A stretch of DNA of 64,000 bases. Origin: Atrichornis clamosus (lineage: Eukaryota; Chordata; Aves; Passeriformes; Menuridae). The stretch is taken from positions 36,708-100,707 of the forward strand of contig WBMZ01009475.1 of assembly GCA_013400975.1 (NCBI GenBank), given 5' to 3'. Below the pieces are notes generated by a model that was not told where the DNA came from, did no database searches, and saw only the letters and a list, made by a program, of their open reading frames with translations. Shown here in pieces: positions 1-14,639 of the stretch (its first letter is position 1; each line of letters starts with the position of its first letter). Made by a program: the position numbers and the translations under genes.

Positions 1-3000
1 CTAATATTGTCATTTTCTTTTGCACAAACATAGAACAAAACCTCAAGTCAGTGGGAAATGGCACTTCAGTGGTCTTATACCACTCTGAGGTATACTGAGG
101 ATCTGGCTTGTAATTTCTGAATTTTTCTCTTTATTTGTCCTTTTCTAAATACTGTTTCTTTACACTTTGTGGTGAGCTTGCAGTCCTCACTTCTCACTAA
201 AATACTATCACCAGCACATTTCATTTGAGTTAATCATTTGTATGGTGGTTTAGTGATACCAGCTTACTCAAATGCCCTTTCCCTGTTTTTGTTCATTATT
301 TCATCTAGATGAACAAGGTTGTTCAAATTAGTATAAATCAATCCACTTACAGCTTTTGACACTTACGATTTAAGTACTGAATTACTGTCCTTGACAGCTG
401 AAAGTTGCACATTCTCTGAATTTAAGACTGGAATGTAATTCTTGGCAATTAATAATAGATCATTAGAAATATTCTGAAAGTATCCACAATTGAACTGTAA
501 AAGCAGTGCGACTGATCAGAATCCCACAGAGTGCTGCGGCAGCGCCTGTCAGGGAGAGAATATTTAACAGCGAGTGCTTGCCTTCCTCTGCAACATCAGC
601 TCCTCCAGCCAGCATAAAAGCAGGGTGGGAAAAGTCCCTGGTCATCTCTTTGGGGACCAACCTCTGCAAAGAGCTTAAATACCATTAGTGTGGCAAACTG
701 TGCCGGGTACTTCTCATAGTCAAGTACAGGAAGTCCAGCGTAACCCCAGTGCTGAGCTGAGGTTACATTTCTTTAATGCACAGAGATCAGGAGCCTGCCA
801 CTGGAATGTGATGTGAGGCTCCATCCTTTGGCTCCAGCTGCAGAGCTCGTGATCTCACCTCATTTCCAGATAACAGCTAATGTGGTAGCTATTTTTCCAA
901 ACCTTTAACTGGAGCTCAATGTTGATACCTGTGTAGGTTCCTGGAAGAAATTAACACATGCAGCCTACTGAATTTTAGGGAGAGGTTGCTGAATGAATTA
1001 TTTGCCCATTCAAAAAAATACAGATTTGTCAACGGGTGCAAATAGCTAGAGATGAAGTTTTGTAAACGTATTTTACTTCCTCCCTTTGGTCTTGAAAGTG
1101 ATTTCCTGAGTGTAGGAGTGGTGTGCAGTGCTCCATCCTTCTATGCTTACCTGTTAGCACTGCAGCACCTTTGTAACTCTGCCACTGAGGATTTGTGCAG
1201 TGATGACCTAATGCTGAGATGATAAAGCTAAACAAAGAACCCCAAATATAACAATTTACTCTAAGTTTACAACTGGAGAACAGCAAAATGTCAGGGGCTT
1301 TGCTTCTGATTAGAATTGCAGAGCTGTTTTACACCTAGGTGAGTCCTTCACTGTCTATTCTGCATTACCTTGGTGGTGTGTTCAGAAGCTGAAGTTCCCT
1401 GCAACAGGATAAATAACCTATTTATTGTGCCTATTTTCTTGTGAAAGTGAGTTGCATGTGCTTTTCTTATATTTATGGTAGTTGACTGAAATGCGGACCA
1501 AGAGCTCATTTTTGAGAAGGTTCATAGCATTTGTGGATTTGTTATAAAATACCCATCCAAGAAAATAGTCGTGATATTTAAGCCTTAAACTAAAATTTAT
1601 TTACCACAGAATAACAAAGTGTGCTGTTACTATTTACTGTATCTTTGTGCAGGAGCACAGTCACTCTTGCTGCTTTTATCACTGGTAACATACAAGGAGC
1701 TCATTTTAAATATATTTTAAAGGGAATTTAAACTAAGAAATCTGCAGTTTTATGTTATTATCTTGATTTGGTAGTGTTTTCCTCGGTATGCCTGGAGGCA
1801 AACAAGAAGGAAGGGAGAAAAGATGATGCTCACTGAAGCTAATCTTTCTAGGCCGCATGTATCAACATTTCTGTAGAGTCCTGTGCAGAACTAGGCAGAA
1901 TATCTGCTTTAGGCTCCTGCTTTGAAACACCCACAGAAGGAGTGTCTCCCTCTGCTCTGAAGATAGAGGAAGCCTGGTCAGAGTAAACTTTCAGAATATC
2001 CTCTACTGATGCTTACTAATTGTTAAAGAAGTCAGGAAACTGTTGTCCTCCAAAAAGTTTACTCAAGTTTCATTCATTCGAAGGTATGGTTTTCAAGACT
2101 GTACGAGCAGTTAACTAATGGCACAGCAGCACGAGGCTGGCTGGCTCTGAAACAGCCCTTAGCAGTGCAGCCCAGGGCACTTTCTTGCTTCTGCAATAGG
2201 GCAGATCTCACTGCACGGGCAGTAGGGAGGAGAGACAGGAGGTATCACCTGCCTGTAGTCATACATTTGCCTGACAGAAGTTTGGGAATATGGTCCAAAG
2301 TCAGGACGTAGCCAATTAGGCCAGACTCCCTGGAATACTGTGTAATAAATGTATGTAAGTCCAAAGCTTAAACTTGCATTAAAAAGTCTTCCTTGTTATG
2401 TAAAGAACCTTTACTTGTGTTGTTGACTGCTACTGAGGTGAGTTACCTTTTCAGCTGCAAGATTGATTCAGACAATGTTTCTGCAGAAGTTAGGTGGTTA
2501 CTTGCAATGCTAAAATGGACACTTGCTCAAAAGATAAGAAATGTCTTGTTTCATTGCTACTTCAGAAACTGAAAAAAAAAAGAATTAAAATTACACCAGT
2601 AAAAAGGTCTTGCATCATGCCTAAGGTCATTAGCATCTGGCTTTGGGAAGCTGCCAAAGGGAATGAATTTCAAAGGCTGAGACTATTAGCTGAGAGCCTG
2701 CCAGTCCCAGGAGGTCTTACCTCAGTCTTAGAGCAAGAGCTTCCTGGCAGATCTTAATAGCTGTGACAGTACTTCCAGTGCGAGGATATCACTTACCAAT
2801 GAGTCCAGAACTATACAGGACTTGGAAGAAACTTTTGTAACACAGTGAATGGCTCCAGGAAGCCACCCGAGCCCAGCAAACGGCCAGTGTGCAGGTGTTG
2901 CCTGCTCACAGAGGTTCTCTCTGCTCCGAGGGAAAACAGATGCTTTTCTGCACCTGCTCTACTTCCAGCCCAGCTCAGAAGAATGCACTGCATTAATCTT

Positions 3001-5989
3001 GTACAGAGGTGACCAAGGCAAGGTGAATCGGCAGGGTCTCTTCCCCAGCCATGAACAGGCAGCTCTTTACATGAGCACTGCTGTATGTAAAGCCACAAGC
3101 CAAGAATAGTCGGTGCATATGTATAGCAGGCACTGCTGCTGCTCAGTCCTCCAAATTCTTCTCCAGCCAAAAAGCCCAATCTCTTATAGCTAACCTGAAA
3201 TGAGTCACAGTCAGATTGTTTCATAACGTCCCGTCTTTGTCAGGCACTGAGGAATGGATCTGTGGTTGCACATTATGTGCCTGTTAATGTGACACTGCCG
3301 CTCAAAGTAGGTGTCCATCCCTTCCAGCAGCCTTTAACAGATGCAGTAGGGAGGTCAGAGGAGTGCAGGCTTTTCTGTGGTACAAACAGCTGCCCAGGGG
3401 TGTGCTTTGGAGCACATCCCTGTGTGTGTGTTTCAGCACATAGATAAAACTGAAAAGAACTTTGGCTGAGAGGCATGCAGGAAGTGAATGTCCAAAAAAA
3501 AACCCCAAATAAATAAATGGAGCAAACCTGAACGTCAAATGCATCACTGGTGTAATTCCTTTCCTTTGGTGCTTTGTGTCCCTTTTCCAGTGGACTTTTT
3601 TAGTCAGTGTGAGGTATTGTCTCCAGACATTAAAAAGCTGATATCCTCACCATGTTACTGATGGAAGTGATGGAAATATTTCACTGATGGTAAAATAAGT
3701 GAGCATAAGCACAAAGTTATTTAATGGCTCATCAAAACCTGCCTTGCTTCACTTTCAAGTTCACCCTCCTGGTGTTCTCACCTATTCTTAATAGATCATT
3801 GGTAATCCAGGTGTAATAGAAAGAAGTGCTTAAAATCACTTGCATGGCTACATAAGTGTACAAAGAAACGTGTGACATTTGTTCCAATGGTGTATTGATG
3901 TTGCTATACGTAGAGATGAAATATATCTTCTTCAAATAAAAACCACCGTTGTTCCACAGAGATAACCTGTGGCTCATCACTCTTCTACATGAGATCATTG
4001 CACAGCAGAATGAATTTTGCAAAACATAGTGCAGATAATTTTAAAATGGGATGGATTACTGTCTTGCTTTAACCTTAATAATGATCTCTGGTCTCAGTTC
4101 AGTTCCCATATGGATTCAGTTTAGTTCTCACATGGTAAGGTGTACACATCCCTAAAACTGCCATCTTTTTTCTGGTTTTGGTTTTTTTTTTCCCCTGATA
4201 AATGAAATCATATTCAACAGGATCAGGGAAAGCAAGGATTTGAGTGAGCTGTGGAAAGAGAACATTTTTCTACAGCTGGTCTCTCCAGGGCTAGGTTTGG
4301 GTGGTAGTTGGGACAGGGTGGGAAAACGTGCACGCCTTGTCACTGTCTGCAGGCCCCTCAAATGTCTATTTGATGCCTTTCCTCAATAGCTAAAATAAGA
4401 CATAATTTTAAATATCTGCTTGTGCTATCATAGGGCCTGGGGATTTTGTTGTCTGAGGAGCAAGAGATTTTTTTTGCAAGTAGTAGAGAAACTTTCTTTC
4501 ATATGGTTGAGGTTTGTTCATTTGGTTTTTAATTGCAGCTTCAGTGGCATCTTTTGTGCAGTTTCATCTGTAAAGTGAAAATTTAAAAGTGACACACAAG
4601 TCATTTAAGTATTTAAAAATGCTGACAATGCTTTTATGCTTAAATTTAACTTTAAGGGAACCATCTGAATCTAAAATAAGATATTTTTGACAAAGAATAA
4701 GCAGTTTGATCCAAAATAAATTTATGAAGAGCTGGTCAAATATTTTTTTCCAAGCTGTAATTGAAAAATAACATGTCCATCTTATTGCTGTTAAGTGAAA
4801 GTCTAGTTTATTGTTTTTTTTAAATGTGATTATTATAAAATTAAAATCTGAAATACTTACTGGCAAGTTAAAAGGAGATCAGTGCCAGTGCCAGTCCTGC
4901 TAGGCAGCCGTAGCTGCTCGGGGCAAGGTACTGGCATTGCTAATTGGGTGTGTTTTTGCCTAAGGCAGCACAGCAGGGGGCTGGACCTGGTGTCCCCTCT
5001 AAGTTCCCTAAGTGTTTGCTGGAGTGATGCTTGTACTTCCTGGTAAAGAACTGTTTGATTTCAGAGAGGAGGAGTAAATGCTCTTTAATATGGATGTCTG
5101 TCTTTTCCCAAGTTTACTGTTACTTTATTGGCTCATTTATTTGTCACCTGTATTTCAAAGTCCAGCTGAGTGTTCAGAGCTTGGTATAGAAGGTAAAAGG
5201 CCAGGTAGTAATTTCCAGTCCTGGACATGGTTGTTAGTCACCTGAGATTTGCAAACTGCAGGTCTTTGGTAAACACTCATTTCAAACTGCATTTATTTAC
5301 TAGATAGATAATAAAGCAGGTATCTGCTGTACTCCTGGTCACAAATGTTGTTTATGTATGCTCCTTGTGCCAGTTTTTCTGATTATGACTGGCTAGGTGT
5401 GATGCAACATTTTAATTGGTACATAAAATAAGCAACATGCTCCACTGCTAATGGCTTGACTGTATGGAGCAGTTTCTAATTAGACCAAAGAAGCTCTAAA
5501 TACCAGCATTGTCACAAACTGGCTTTCCAGCAACTTATTTACATCACAAAATCTGCATATGAAAGTAGCGTGCATCCCTCCTTCCCTGTAAACACGTGTT
5601 TCTCATTATGTGAGGCAGATGCTTCACAATGAATGTCATCCAGGTAATGTCGTTTGGAGAAGGCATCTAGATAAACAAAATACACGATTTCTATGGCTAG
5701 AAATAAGTTTTTAGAGCTTTCTAAAGAAGTCAATTTTAAAAAATAGATGTATTGCAAAGACTCTGCTATTCCTCTTTACTGGCCTGTATAATACAAGGGT
5801 TCAGCACAAAGACATCTTTTTCTAAGTTTATAGGGGAAGAGTTTGTAAAAGCAATTGGGATTGTACCTGTACTCTGCTGGTTTTAGAAGCAGCACTTGCC
5901 ACTCACTTCCTAAAATGGAGGTCAGGAGAAAGTGCTATTCTTGGAAGGAGGATGAAGCCACAAAACTGACTGAATGACAGGCTGGCTCC

Positions 5990-6115
5990 ATCCCAGGTTT
6001 ATTGTATAATTTGGGGTAAATCACAAATTACCAGTTTGTAAAATGGAGATAATGCTTACAGTGAGGGTCGTGATGTTTTATTGGTAGGGTTTTTTAAATA
6101 AAATGTGTTGAAATT
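5990..6115 (+). mobile_element. MIR-like SINE remnant
   Basis: TTTGGGGTAAATCACAAATT, then CCAGTTTGTAAAATGGAGAT and AATGCTTACAGTGAGGGTCG, follows the MIR core-to-3' order (gggcaagtcac ... cagttt ... tgtaaaatggggataat ... gggttgttgtg). It is degenerate and inert. Confidence 0.65.
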
Positions 6116-8052
6116 ACTTGAAAAGAATGGTGTCAGAGGTATATGGAATTTATTACAGATCTGGTATAAGTTGCATTTCTGGGAACTAAACAGATTTATA
6201 ACACTGAGGATTTTTCTATATTCAGAGTATAAAAAGGCATTTCTTTTAGTAGTCCTTCTTTACTATAGGGAAAATTAAAGATCACACCAAGTGTGATTGA
6301 AATTGCAACAGTTGTTTAATAAAGATTGTGCTGACAATATCACAGTCTCATTTTAGCATGAGTGATTTCAGAAGAAGATAGCCCTAATACTTAGGCTGAA
6401 TTTAGTGTTTCTTTCCTCTTCAGGTTTTTGTCTAAGCAATGTGGAGTTTTAGTGCTGCTTTAATCAGAAGTCACAAAGGCTGGATGCCAGCTGCATTTCC
6501 TGTTTGTTGAAGAGGCAGTTCAGAAAGAATATTCTCTTAATATCTGTTGGACAAGGAGCGTATGGTAGAGCCATATCTGGGTGAAGAGTTTAACGCAGAA
6601 AAATTTATGACAAGCTGGGGGCTTTGGAGCAAAGCATGTGGCCGGACTAATAAAAATGTCTCACGGTTACTGCCAGAGGGCTTGATCCTGCTTCCCTTCA
6701 AGCAAGTGACACAAGTCACGTTGGCTGTGCAAAGGCAGGATAAAGTCTGTCAGCTTGTGGAGACCCTCAGCAGGAGGGGACACCTGTCCCAGCCATTGAA
6801 AAAGGCATCAAAAGTAATCCTGAGCTGCCATTAACCCCATGCTGCTCCAGTACAGGCTGTCACAGCGTAGCGGCCTTTACATCCTATGGCAGTGGCCATT
6901 CAGCTCTTCTCTCTAGGAGCCTCAGGCTCCTTCTTGCCACCACTGTATGGTTTATTTTAACATTAGGACAACATAAAAGAGAAAAGGAGGTTTGTGAAAA
7001 GTCACACAAGCCGTGTGTGTGTTTAGTATACCTGAAGGCTCATTACTTCCTTGTGGTAATCCTGCCAGGCCTCCTTCTTCAATCACTTCTGTGTCGGTCT
7101 GGCAGTCAGCTTCCTGCAGATATTATACCCCAAACCACTGCTCCATAAGAGACTTCTGTTTTACACCTGCCACCCTTCTTATAATTGTATGATTTCACAC
7201 CTTGTTCTAGCTCTGGCAGTCCTCCAAGCAGTTCCCAAATGTGCACTAAAAAGTGGTTGGTCTTGAAGCACTTTTCTTCTTTTCCACTTTTCATGCTATG
7301 CATACTTCCCTATTATTTTAAACCACGGTATTAATGGAGGGAAAGCCCAGGTAACCAGTCCAGGGCTTCAAAGTTATTAACAGGGCAGCTCTGGTTTCAC
7401 CCTAAAATAGGCTTGTGCTTGTTCAAGTGCATTTCAAGAAGCATCAGTGCCAAAATGTAAGGGACTCAGTAGCCAATACAATACTTAATTCACATCAGGT
7501 TTGTGTTTCTTGAATTGCTTCTACCTGTTGCAACACTCAAACATTGCCACAAGTTATTTACTTCCCAGAGTTGGTAGCTGTCTGTGGCATCCCAGCCACT
7601 TTAACCAAGTGTAGTGTCCAGATCACCCAGATAGATACAGCTTGAGCTGACGGGAGTTTAGCTCCAGTCTGAACACATGTAAGCTGATAATTTCTAGTAT
7701 GAAAGTGTTGTTAATGCTGCCTTAAAAATGCCAGGTAAGAGAGGTTCTGTTTTTTCTATACAAACAGTCCCCTGTCAGAAAGCTGAGAAAGGGATTGGCA
7801 GAAGGAGGAAAGGGGCTGGAAAGCCTGTAAGCAGAGAAGGGCTCTGTGCTGGAAGTCTGCTCTGTATCCTGGGTTCAGAGGAAGGCAAAGTGGTGAGGAG
7901 ATGAGAGGAGGGGAACTGCGGAGGCTGCCTGGGCAATGGGGCAAGGCAGCATTGGAAAATAAATGAGAGCTCACGGCAGATGCCAGTTCCACAGCCAGCT
8001 ATTCTTGGCAATGAATACAAAGGTTAAAGCAAGGCAAAGCTATATTTATTTA

Positions 8053-8086
8053 TATGTGTGTGTGTATGTATATGTATGTATGTATT
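8053..8086. repeat. Microsatellite (TG)n / (TATG)n
   Basis: Alternating TG units pass into TATG units. Confidence 0.85.
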
Positions 8087-9273
8087 TTATTTTTAAAAGG
8101 TTTCTCTTATTTCCAGGTTTTAAATTATTTCAGACGCTGCCTCTATTGGAGGTGCCACAATAACTCAAAGCTTCACAGAGACAAATCTATTAGAGCTTAT
8201 ATCACAGGAATGCCCAGAGGCCTCTTGTAGGGACAAAGCCCCATTGTGTCAGATGTTATGGAAACATCATGTATATCTTTGATTTATAGTGGATTTTGAA
8301 TCACCCTTAATAGTTTAATATTTTTTCCCATCAGTAAATTTCAGTTTTCAAGCTTTGAAAGGGGCTTTGAAAAGGCTTTTCTAGGTTCAGGCAAAAATTT
8401 CTACAGATAACTACAGCCACCTCTGCATACAATTTCTATATACCACCACTGGCAAATACCAACAGTAGGCAATTAAACTAGATAAAAGTGATTCTGAGAG
8501 TGTATCACAGTGGTAGATTCAAACATTAACTGTAAAAAGAGTAGGAAAACCAGATTTTTCTTTTTTTTTGTGAAGTAATCTTAGAATTGTAATGTCTTTT
8601 TGCTAGCAAAGTATTTAGACGTTCTGTGACCAAAAATGAGGAAGACAGAAATATAGTGAAAATAGTGAAAGATCTTTTGGAAAAATTTAGTCTAACATTT
8701 TCAGTAAAGTATTGTCAGTTTTCTTTTTTTTTCCCAGGAATGTAAGTTCTATCCTAGCTACTGATAAGGAGCTTTTTTGGATATGATAATATAACAGACA
8801 TTAGGTTGACTTTACAGTGTAAAGTTGTCCTATTGAGCATAGCAATACTGGGATAGTTGCTTGCACCATTTAGCAGCAAATTGTAAATCTTTTGGAGGCC
8901 ACTAAGACTATTAATTTATTTTAACAAGTGCTTCTGTAAAGTTACAGCTTTGACCAGGAATGGTAATTTTATTCATTGTGTGAATGCAGCAACTTTGAAT
9001 TTGGTCAGCATAATAAAATAGCATCTGCTATGCACGAATGTTGGAAGACATTTGGACTATGACTGCATAAAGAGATGGTTTATGTTGTTTAGACTGGTGT
9101 TAGCCAGAGTTCCAACATTTTTGTTAGTGCTACTCACATCATCAAGGTATATCCAAAGCTACCACCAACTAGCCAGGTAGCTTTCACTACAACTTTCTCA
9201 CATATTACCCTTCTGCACTCCATTTCTAAAGTCTTATCTCCCTTGTCCATAGCCAAAAGCTACTAACTTGGAA

Positions 9274-9408
9274 CAAAGTTCAATCAAGACCCAAACATAA
9301 TGAAGAAGGAGAAATCACAAAAGATGGAGTTAATGGCTGCAGCTACCGCTGTGGATCCTTTTGCCACAGGCTCTGAAAGTCTGGAAAATTAATCAAAGTT
9401 CAATCAAG
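9274..9408. repeat. 15-bp exact direct repeats 120 bp apart
   Basis: CAAAGTTCAATCAAG occurs at 9274-9288 and again at 9394-9408, with about 105 bp between the copies. The arrangement resembles target-site duplications around a small insertion, but the enclosed sequence matches no element I recognise and has no poly-A end. Confidence 0.6.
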
Positions 9409-12400
9409 GATGTATGATATTGCGGCTGCTGCTGCAGCAGTGTCTGGTGTCACCTGGGAGCTGTCCATTAAAAACAGCTCACTGCAAACCATCCTGGTAT
9501 CGATGTGCTATCCCAGTTGGAGGGGGTAGGCAGATGCTACTCCAGGACATTGCTATGCCTTCTGCTTTCACTCCTGGGTAAACTTCAAAAGTTTAAGCAC
9601 GTATTTTAGACATAAAAAGAACAGGCACATGTCTGAAGTAAGTTAGTAGAAGAGCCAGTTTTAAAGAAATCTACTGATGGAGGATGGGTGACCCTTTCAA
9701 GGAAGTTTTCTTGGAATGTCACTGTAAAAAAGGAACTGAAATGTCCTCCCAATCAGTTAGAAGAGGATGTTGATGGGAGAAGATGGCTGAGAATTAAAGC
9801 TTTGGTTAAAGCATAAAGCTGTAAGAAAAGTCTTCAGCAGAGTGAGTCAGCTGGTAAATATGCCTCTATAACAAGCATTGATTGTCCTAGGAGTAACAAT
9901 ACTTTAAGTACAGTTGTTAAACTCAACCATTTGGTCAGAAATTTGTAGCTGATGAGTTTGCAAAAGAATCTTCAGCAGATAAACTGATAATTATTTTTGC
10001 AATAATTCTTCATCCGAAAATTCATTTAAAGAATATAGAATGTTTTGCTTTAAATTTCACTGCCTGGGAAAAAGGTGTCCTGTAACCTGTTTGATGTTTA
10101 TGATTAAAACTTGGCAACAGTTGTAGGCAGGGAAAATTCATCTTTCATTTTATCAGTCTGCCACTGAGACATGTCCTAGTCATCTCTCTAATACTCTAAC
10201 ACTCCCATGAAACAAAGCAAAATTGCCACCACTGGTATTACTGCTGTGTTACTCATCGGTTATTATATGCCATAGTTTGAACGGTTGAAAACCACTACCT
10301 GGTATTAAAGAACAAGAAGGACAGCAAAAAGAGGAGAAAATAAAAAACAAACCCACAGCCAAAAGGAAGGAAAAGGCTGGAGGCTGTGAAAATAAATACA
10401 AAGCTCCACAGAGTAGGTGAAGGGTCTCCTGTATTGGTAGGACTCCATCTTTTGGAACAAAACCCAAGAGCATTACTGCTTCAGGTGTCATATTGCCAAC
10501 TCTCCTTTCTTTAACCATGAATATGAGTGGCTACCAGTTTTATGGCAGGCATTTTAGTCTGACTCTGACACACCTCTGGCCCGATGTCACACCCATTGGC
10601 CCCGGGGCACAACTGTGGTTCCTGATTGTTCCTCTTATGACAACACCAAGTCTCTGGAATTCTGTCTCAGCCCTTTCAATCAGATAGCATAAACATGTCT
10701 GTCTCCCCATTGTATTTCTGCCTGCTTCATCAGTATGGCTTGACTGAAATTACTGGTATTCTTTTGATAAACCATTAGTGTTAGGAAGGGGTTTGAATTT
10801 TTTTGTCAATTACTAAATCTTGGTGACAGGCAGAAACTACCTGTTAAAACTTGTGTTGTAATTTGAGGATTAAATGCTGCACCTCTGAGAAACATCAGTA
10901 TCAAAACTGATTTGCTCTAAGAGACTTAACGTTGTTAGGAGCTGAAGTCTGACAGGGTAGATTCCTTAATAACAGAGTTAGCAATTAAATGTTTTAAACT
11001 CCTCACAGGACTTGCAAGATTATAGGGCAGTTGGTAGACTTGTGAAGAAGGGGACATATGTAGCCAATACAGCACCCACCTTAATCCCTAGTGAATGACT
11101 TCAACTCCCATTATTGTTTGGTTATTAGATAATATTTGAAAATTGCATTTCACTTGGTAACACCTTTTTCATCTTTGAGAAGTTCTTAAAGAACTCAGCT
11201 TTGCAAGTTCTTATTTTTGCTAGCACTTTTGTGCAAACACACCCCAAACTAGACTGACCATGCAAAAGGTGGGCAGAGCTGCCAAGAACCCTTGGGGGTA
11301 TTGTCCTTGCTGCAGCATTCCCATCTCCCTTTTTAGACCTCAGTCTCTAACTGGGTGGGAATCTCATACATGTATGTGACATTTGTATCTGAAAAAATGA
11401 TGCAGTCTTTTGCCATCCATTTAGACAGAAGCTGCATGCTTCATTGCAGTTAAAAATATTTAGAAAGCTAGAGAACAGAACCAATAGTTGAGCCAGTTTT
11501 CTATCTCACAGCCCAGGGTGGGGAGGAATGGAAGAAGGGAGCAAAAAGAGTCCTTAAGTGCATGTCTAAAACTTCTGATTCAGGCAAGTCACCTTAAATA
11601 TGCTTATTTTGGATAGCAATGTGCTGGGATTTGTATTTTTGTAGCAACTATTTCAATCTTGATATTCACTGCATATGTAGAGAAAATGTTTCTATTTCAG
11701 TGTTTTTAAATAAATGTATTTCTAGGGATTACACAACTTCAATTTTGGTACTTTTTTTGCCTATTTGCAAACTTCAGTTACAAATGGAGATTTGGGTTGT
11801 GAAGCCCTGTTCTTAAAGTTTGAATTTTGCTTTACAAAACATTTTAAACTGATAATGTCACTATATAAGGTCTTTATAATCTCTTTTCTTGTGCTCTTTG
11901 GTTGTACATATTGAAATCCAAGTATAGAAAGCTACTAAGCAAAAAGGTGAAAGCTAATGTATTTAGTTTAACATTTTAAGTGGGTAAGAGGAAAAAAACC
12001 AAACAGTAGGAAAAACTAGTGAGTTTGCAAATGGGTAAGAGTTTACTTGGATGCTCCAGGCTCTTCATTGCATACGATGGTGTTTATTGAAAAGCTGGGG
12101 AGAGTGGAGGGAATACAGAAGCAATACTGCTTGCAGAAGAGAGACAGGTTTTAGACTCCAAATTGTAAGGCTCTCCAGAAGGATCTAATTAACTTAATTT
12201 GGAGTTTTTATAAATGCTGTCAGGTCCTGGAATGAAATGGTAAGCATTGAACAGAGAGGCCCAGTTATCACTGAATTGGGTGAACTCACCATTATGGCAT
12301 ATGTGAACAATGGATTTAACTCTACTGCTTTCATAAGGAGAGAGAAAATGCTGGACTTGTTTGTCATCAGGTATATGCTAGAAGTCTTGTGTCTCTTTTG

Positions 12401-14639
12401 CTCAGTGCAAGACAGCATTGAAGGGAGGAAACTAAAACCCTAGAAAGCCAGAATGGAATAGAGTAACAGTTAAAGTATGTTAATGCTAATTACAAGTCAA
12501 GTGGGGCAGTGTAGCATTCTGATGATCCTAAGATATTTCCAAAAAGATTTACACAAAGAATGAAGAATCAAAATACACAATTATAGAAATCATTAGAAGC
12601 AGGGGAAGATTTGGTAGAAGGATCAGCAGCAGAACTACCTTAAGAAGTGAATAGATTAATAAAACAGGACATGAACAAATGTACTGATTAGCTCAGAGGA
12701 GTTGAACCAAGTCCTTTGGTTTATTCTGTTCCATGGTTGAAAGCAATATGCTTTAACACCAGTATACTGAAAAGCTTTTGCTGTCCAATGCATAATTACG
12801 CCGTGTTGCATAAATATGGTCCTATTTGAGAAATTTGCTGAGAAATTTGCCTTGAAAAAGGCTGTAACTTAAAAAAACCAAACTTTATTAGATGCAAAAG
12901 TACTACAGAATCAAATTTTTTCAGAAACAAATACACTGTGACATAAAGCAACCATTAATTAATTTTAAAAAGAAACTTACCATCCAGTCTAGTCTTTCCA
13001 TAATTGTTAATTGCAGAGTTTCTCGATCTTGGTGACATTCAGTGGAGAGGCACCATTTGACAGGGATTGGTCAGTGGTACTCGTGTTGGTCCTGTCTCCA
13101 TGTTTGCCATACAGATTATTTTGAATATTAGCATCTTGTAATAACTTCATTTTTGAGCTACAGAAGAAAAGTAATCCCACGAACAGTCAGATGAAAATTA
13201 GTGTTGAAGCAGGAGTGCAAATGCAGAGAGTATTCAATAAACTTATTTTTGTTGGGTTCAATTTGTCTAATTACACTAAAGGGGATGTAAGCAGCAAGAC
13301 AGGGATAAGCATTTGAACTCTGGTTAAACTGTTAGTGAAAAACAGTTTTGGACAATTCATAACTCAGTGTTATCTGCTTGGGCTACCTTACAAAATCAGC
13401 CTAGCTGGAAACACTGAACAAGAGATTTGAGTTTCTCTGCCTAGGTGAGAACTGGACTGCCCTACCTGTCCTTTCACAGATTTTAGGAAATGTTATCAAG
13501 TACTTTATGCCTTTAGCAGGCCTATTTGTAGTTTGACTAGTCCTCAAAACCTGTGTTGCAGTACACTAAGTTTAAGTCTATTTCATCTTTATGTGCGCAG
13601 GTTTTTTAAATTTTAAAAAACAAGTTGCAAGTTGTTTGAAATCCACAACTGTCTTTATGTCTTGCTGACAGGATGTCAATTCTCCTAATTTTTAAGATCT
13701 GTTTCCTCTTTCCCCTCCTGCTTCCCCAAAATCTTGTGTCCCTTCAGTCCCGGACAGCCATTCCTACTCCTGTTGGTTTTTCTCCCTGAAAGGTGACCCA
13801 GGGCCGAGTGCTAATGCTGACCATTGCTTCACATGTCTTCTGAGAGGTGAAATGTTTAATCCACACATCTCTCCAAGGCAGTAAGCGAGCAAAGCATTAA
13901 ATAAGTGCTAAGATCTTTGCCAGCACTGATTAAAGTAAGAGGGACATAGTGTATTATGTGTTTGGAATTTAGGCCAAGCAGGCAGGACACGGAGGTTGAC
14001 ACCATTGTGCAGCTAACTCTGGGAGGAACAGCGTGAGGCAGCAGTGTGTGGTTGGGGAATTTCGAATTTACATGCCCATTTCCCTAGAGAACACAGTGGC
14101 AAAGACCAAACCTACTCCCAGCGTTTAATCAGTGCTTGGTTATTTTCTTGATCCTCTTTTTAGAAGGATTTTTTTGGAGTCAAACGTCAGAATGGTCACG
14201 ATTGAAATTTAAAAGTCAGGAGAAATCTTTTCCTGGGGATTTTATTGTACTTTGTGCTGTATCACTCAGTTTGAATCGTGATGATTCCTTAGAATTAATA
14301 CTCATATTTAAAGTACCCTAGATAATAAAATCACTTAAGAGCAGCACCTTTTTGTTTATAGTTAGTTCCATGTGTTGGAGCTCTTCTCAAAACCATGAAT
14401 ACTCTTGTATTTGGGTAAGTAGTTTGAGCACTTCACAATCTGCCCTACATCCCCCAACGTTCATGCTGCTCTGAGCACACAGGCTGAGACACGGAGAGGA
14501 AGGAACAGGCTGGGGCAGGTGGGAGGAGAAAGCTGCTTTCCTTGGGCTGTGTCGTTACACTGTGATTTTAGGTATTTATGTTATGACATATATGGAGTTC
14601 AGACCTGGGGACCCTTTTCCTTTGCCCTCAGCTCTGTCC

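Noticed and set aside
2811..3224. 137-codon minus-strand open frame, and an 86-codon plus-strand frame over the same region
   Set aside because: No similarity, no splice sites, and both strands are open at once, which suggests chance.
5913..5922. ATGGAGGTCAGG considered as BNC1 exon 1 (Met-Glu followed by a GT donor)
   Set aside because: The donor is weak, there is no CpG-rich surrounding, and it lies 23 kb from exon 2. A six-base match is expected by chance.
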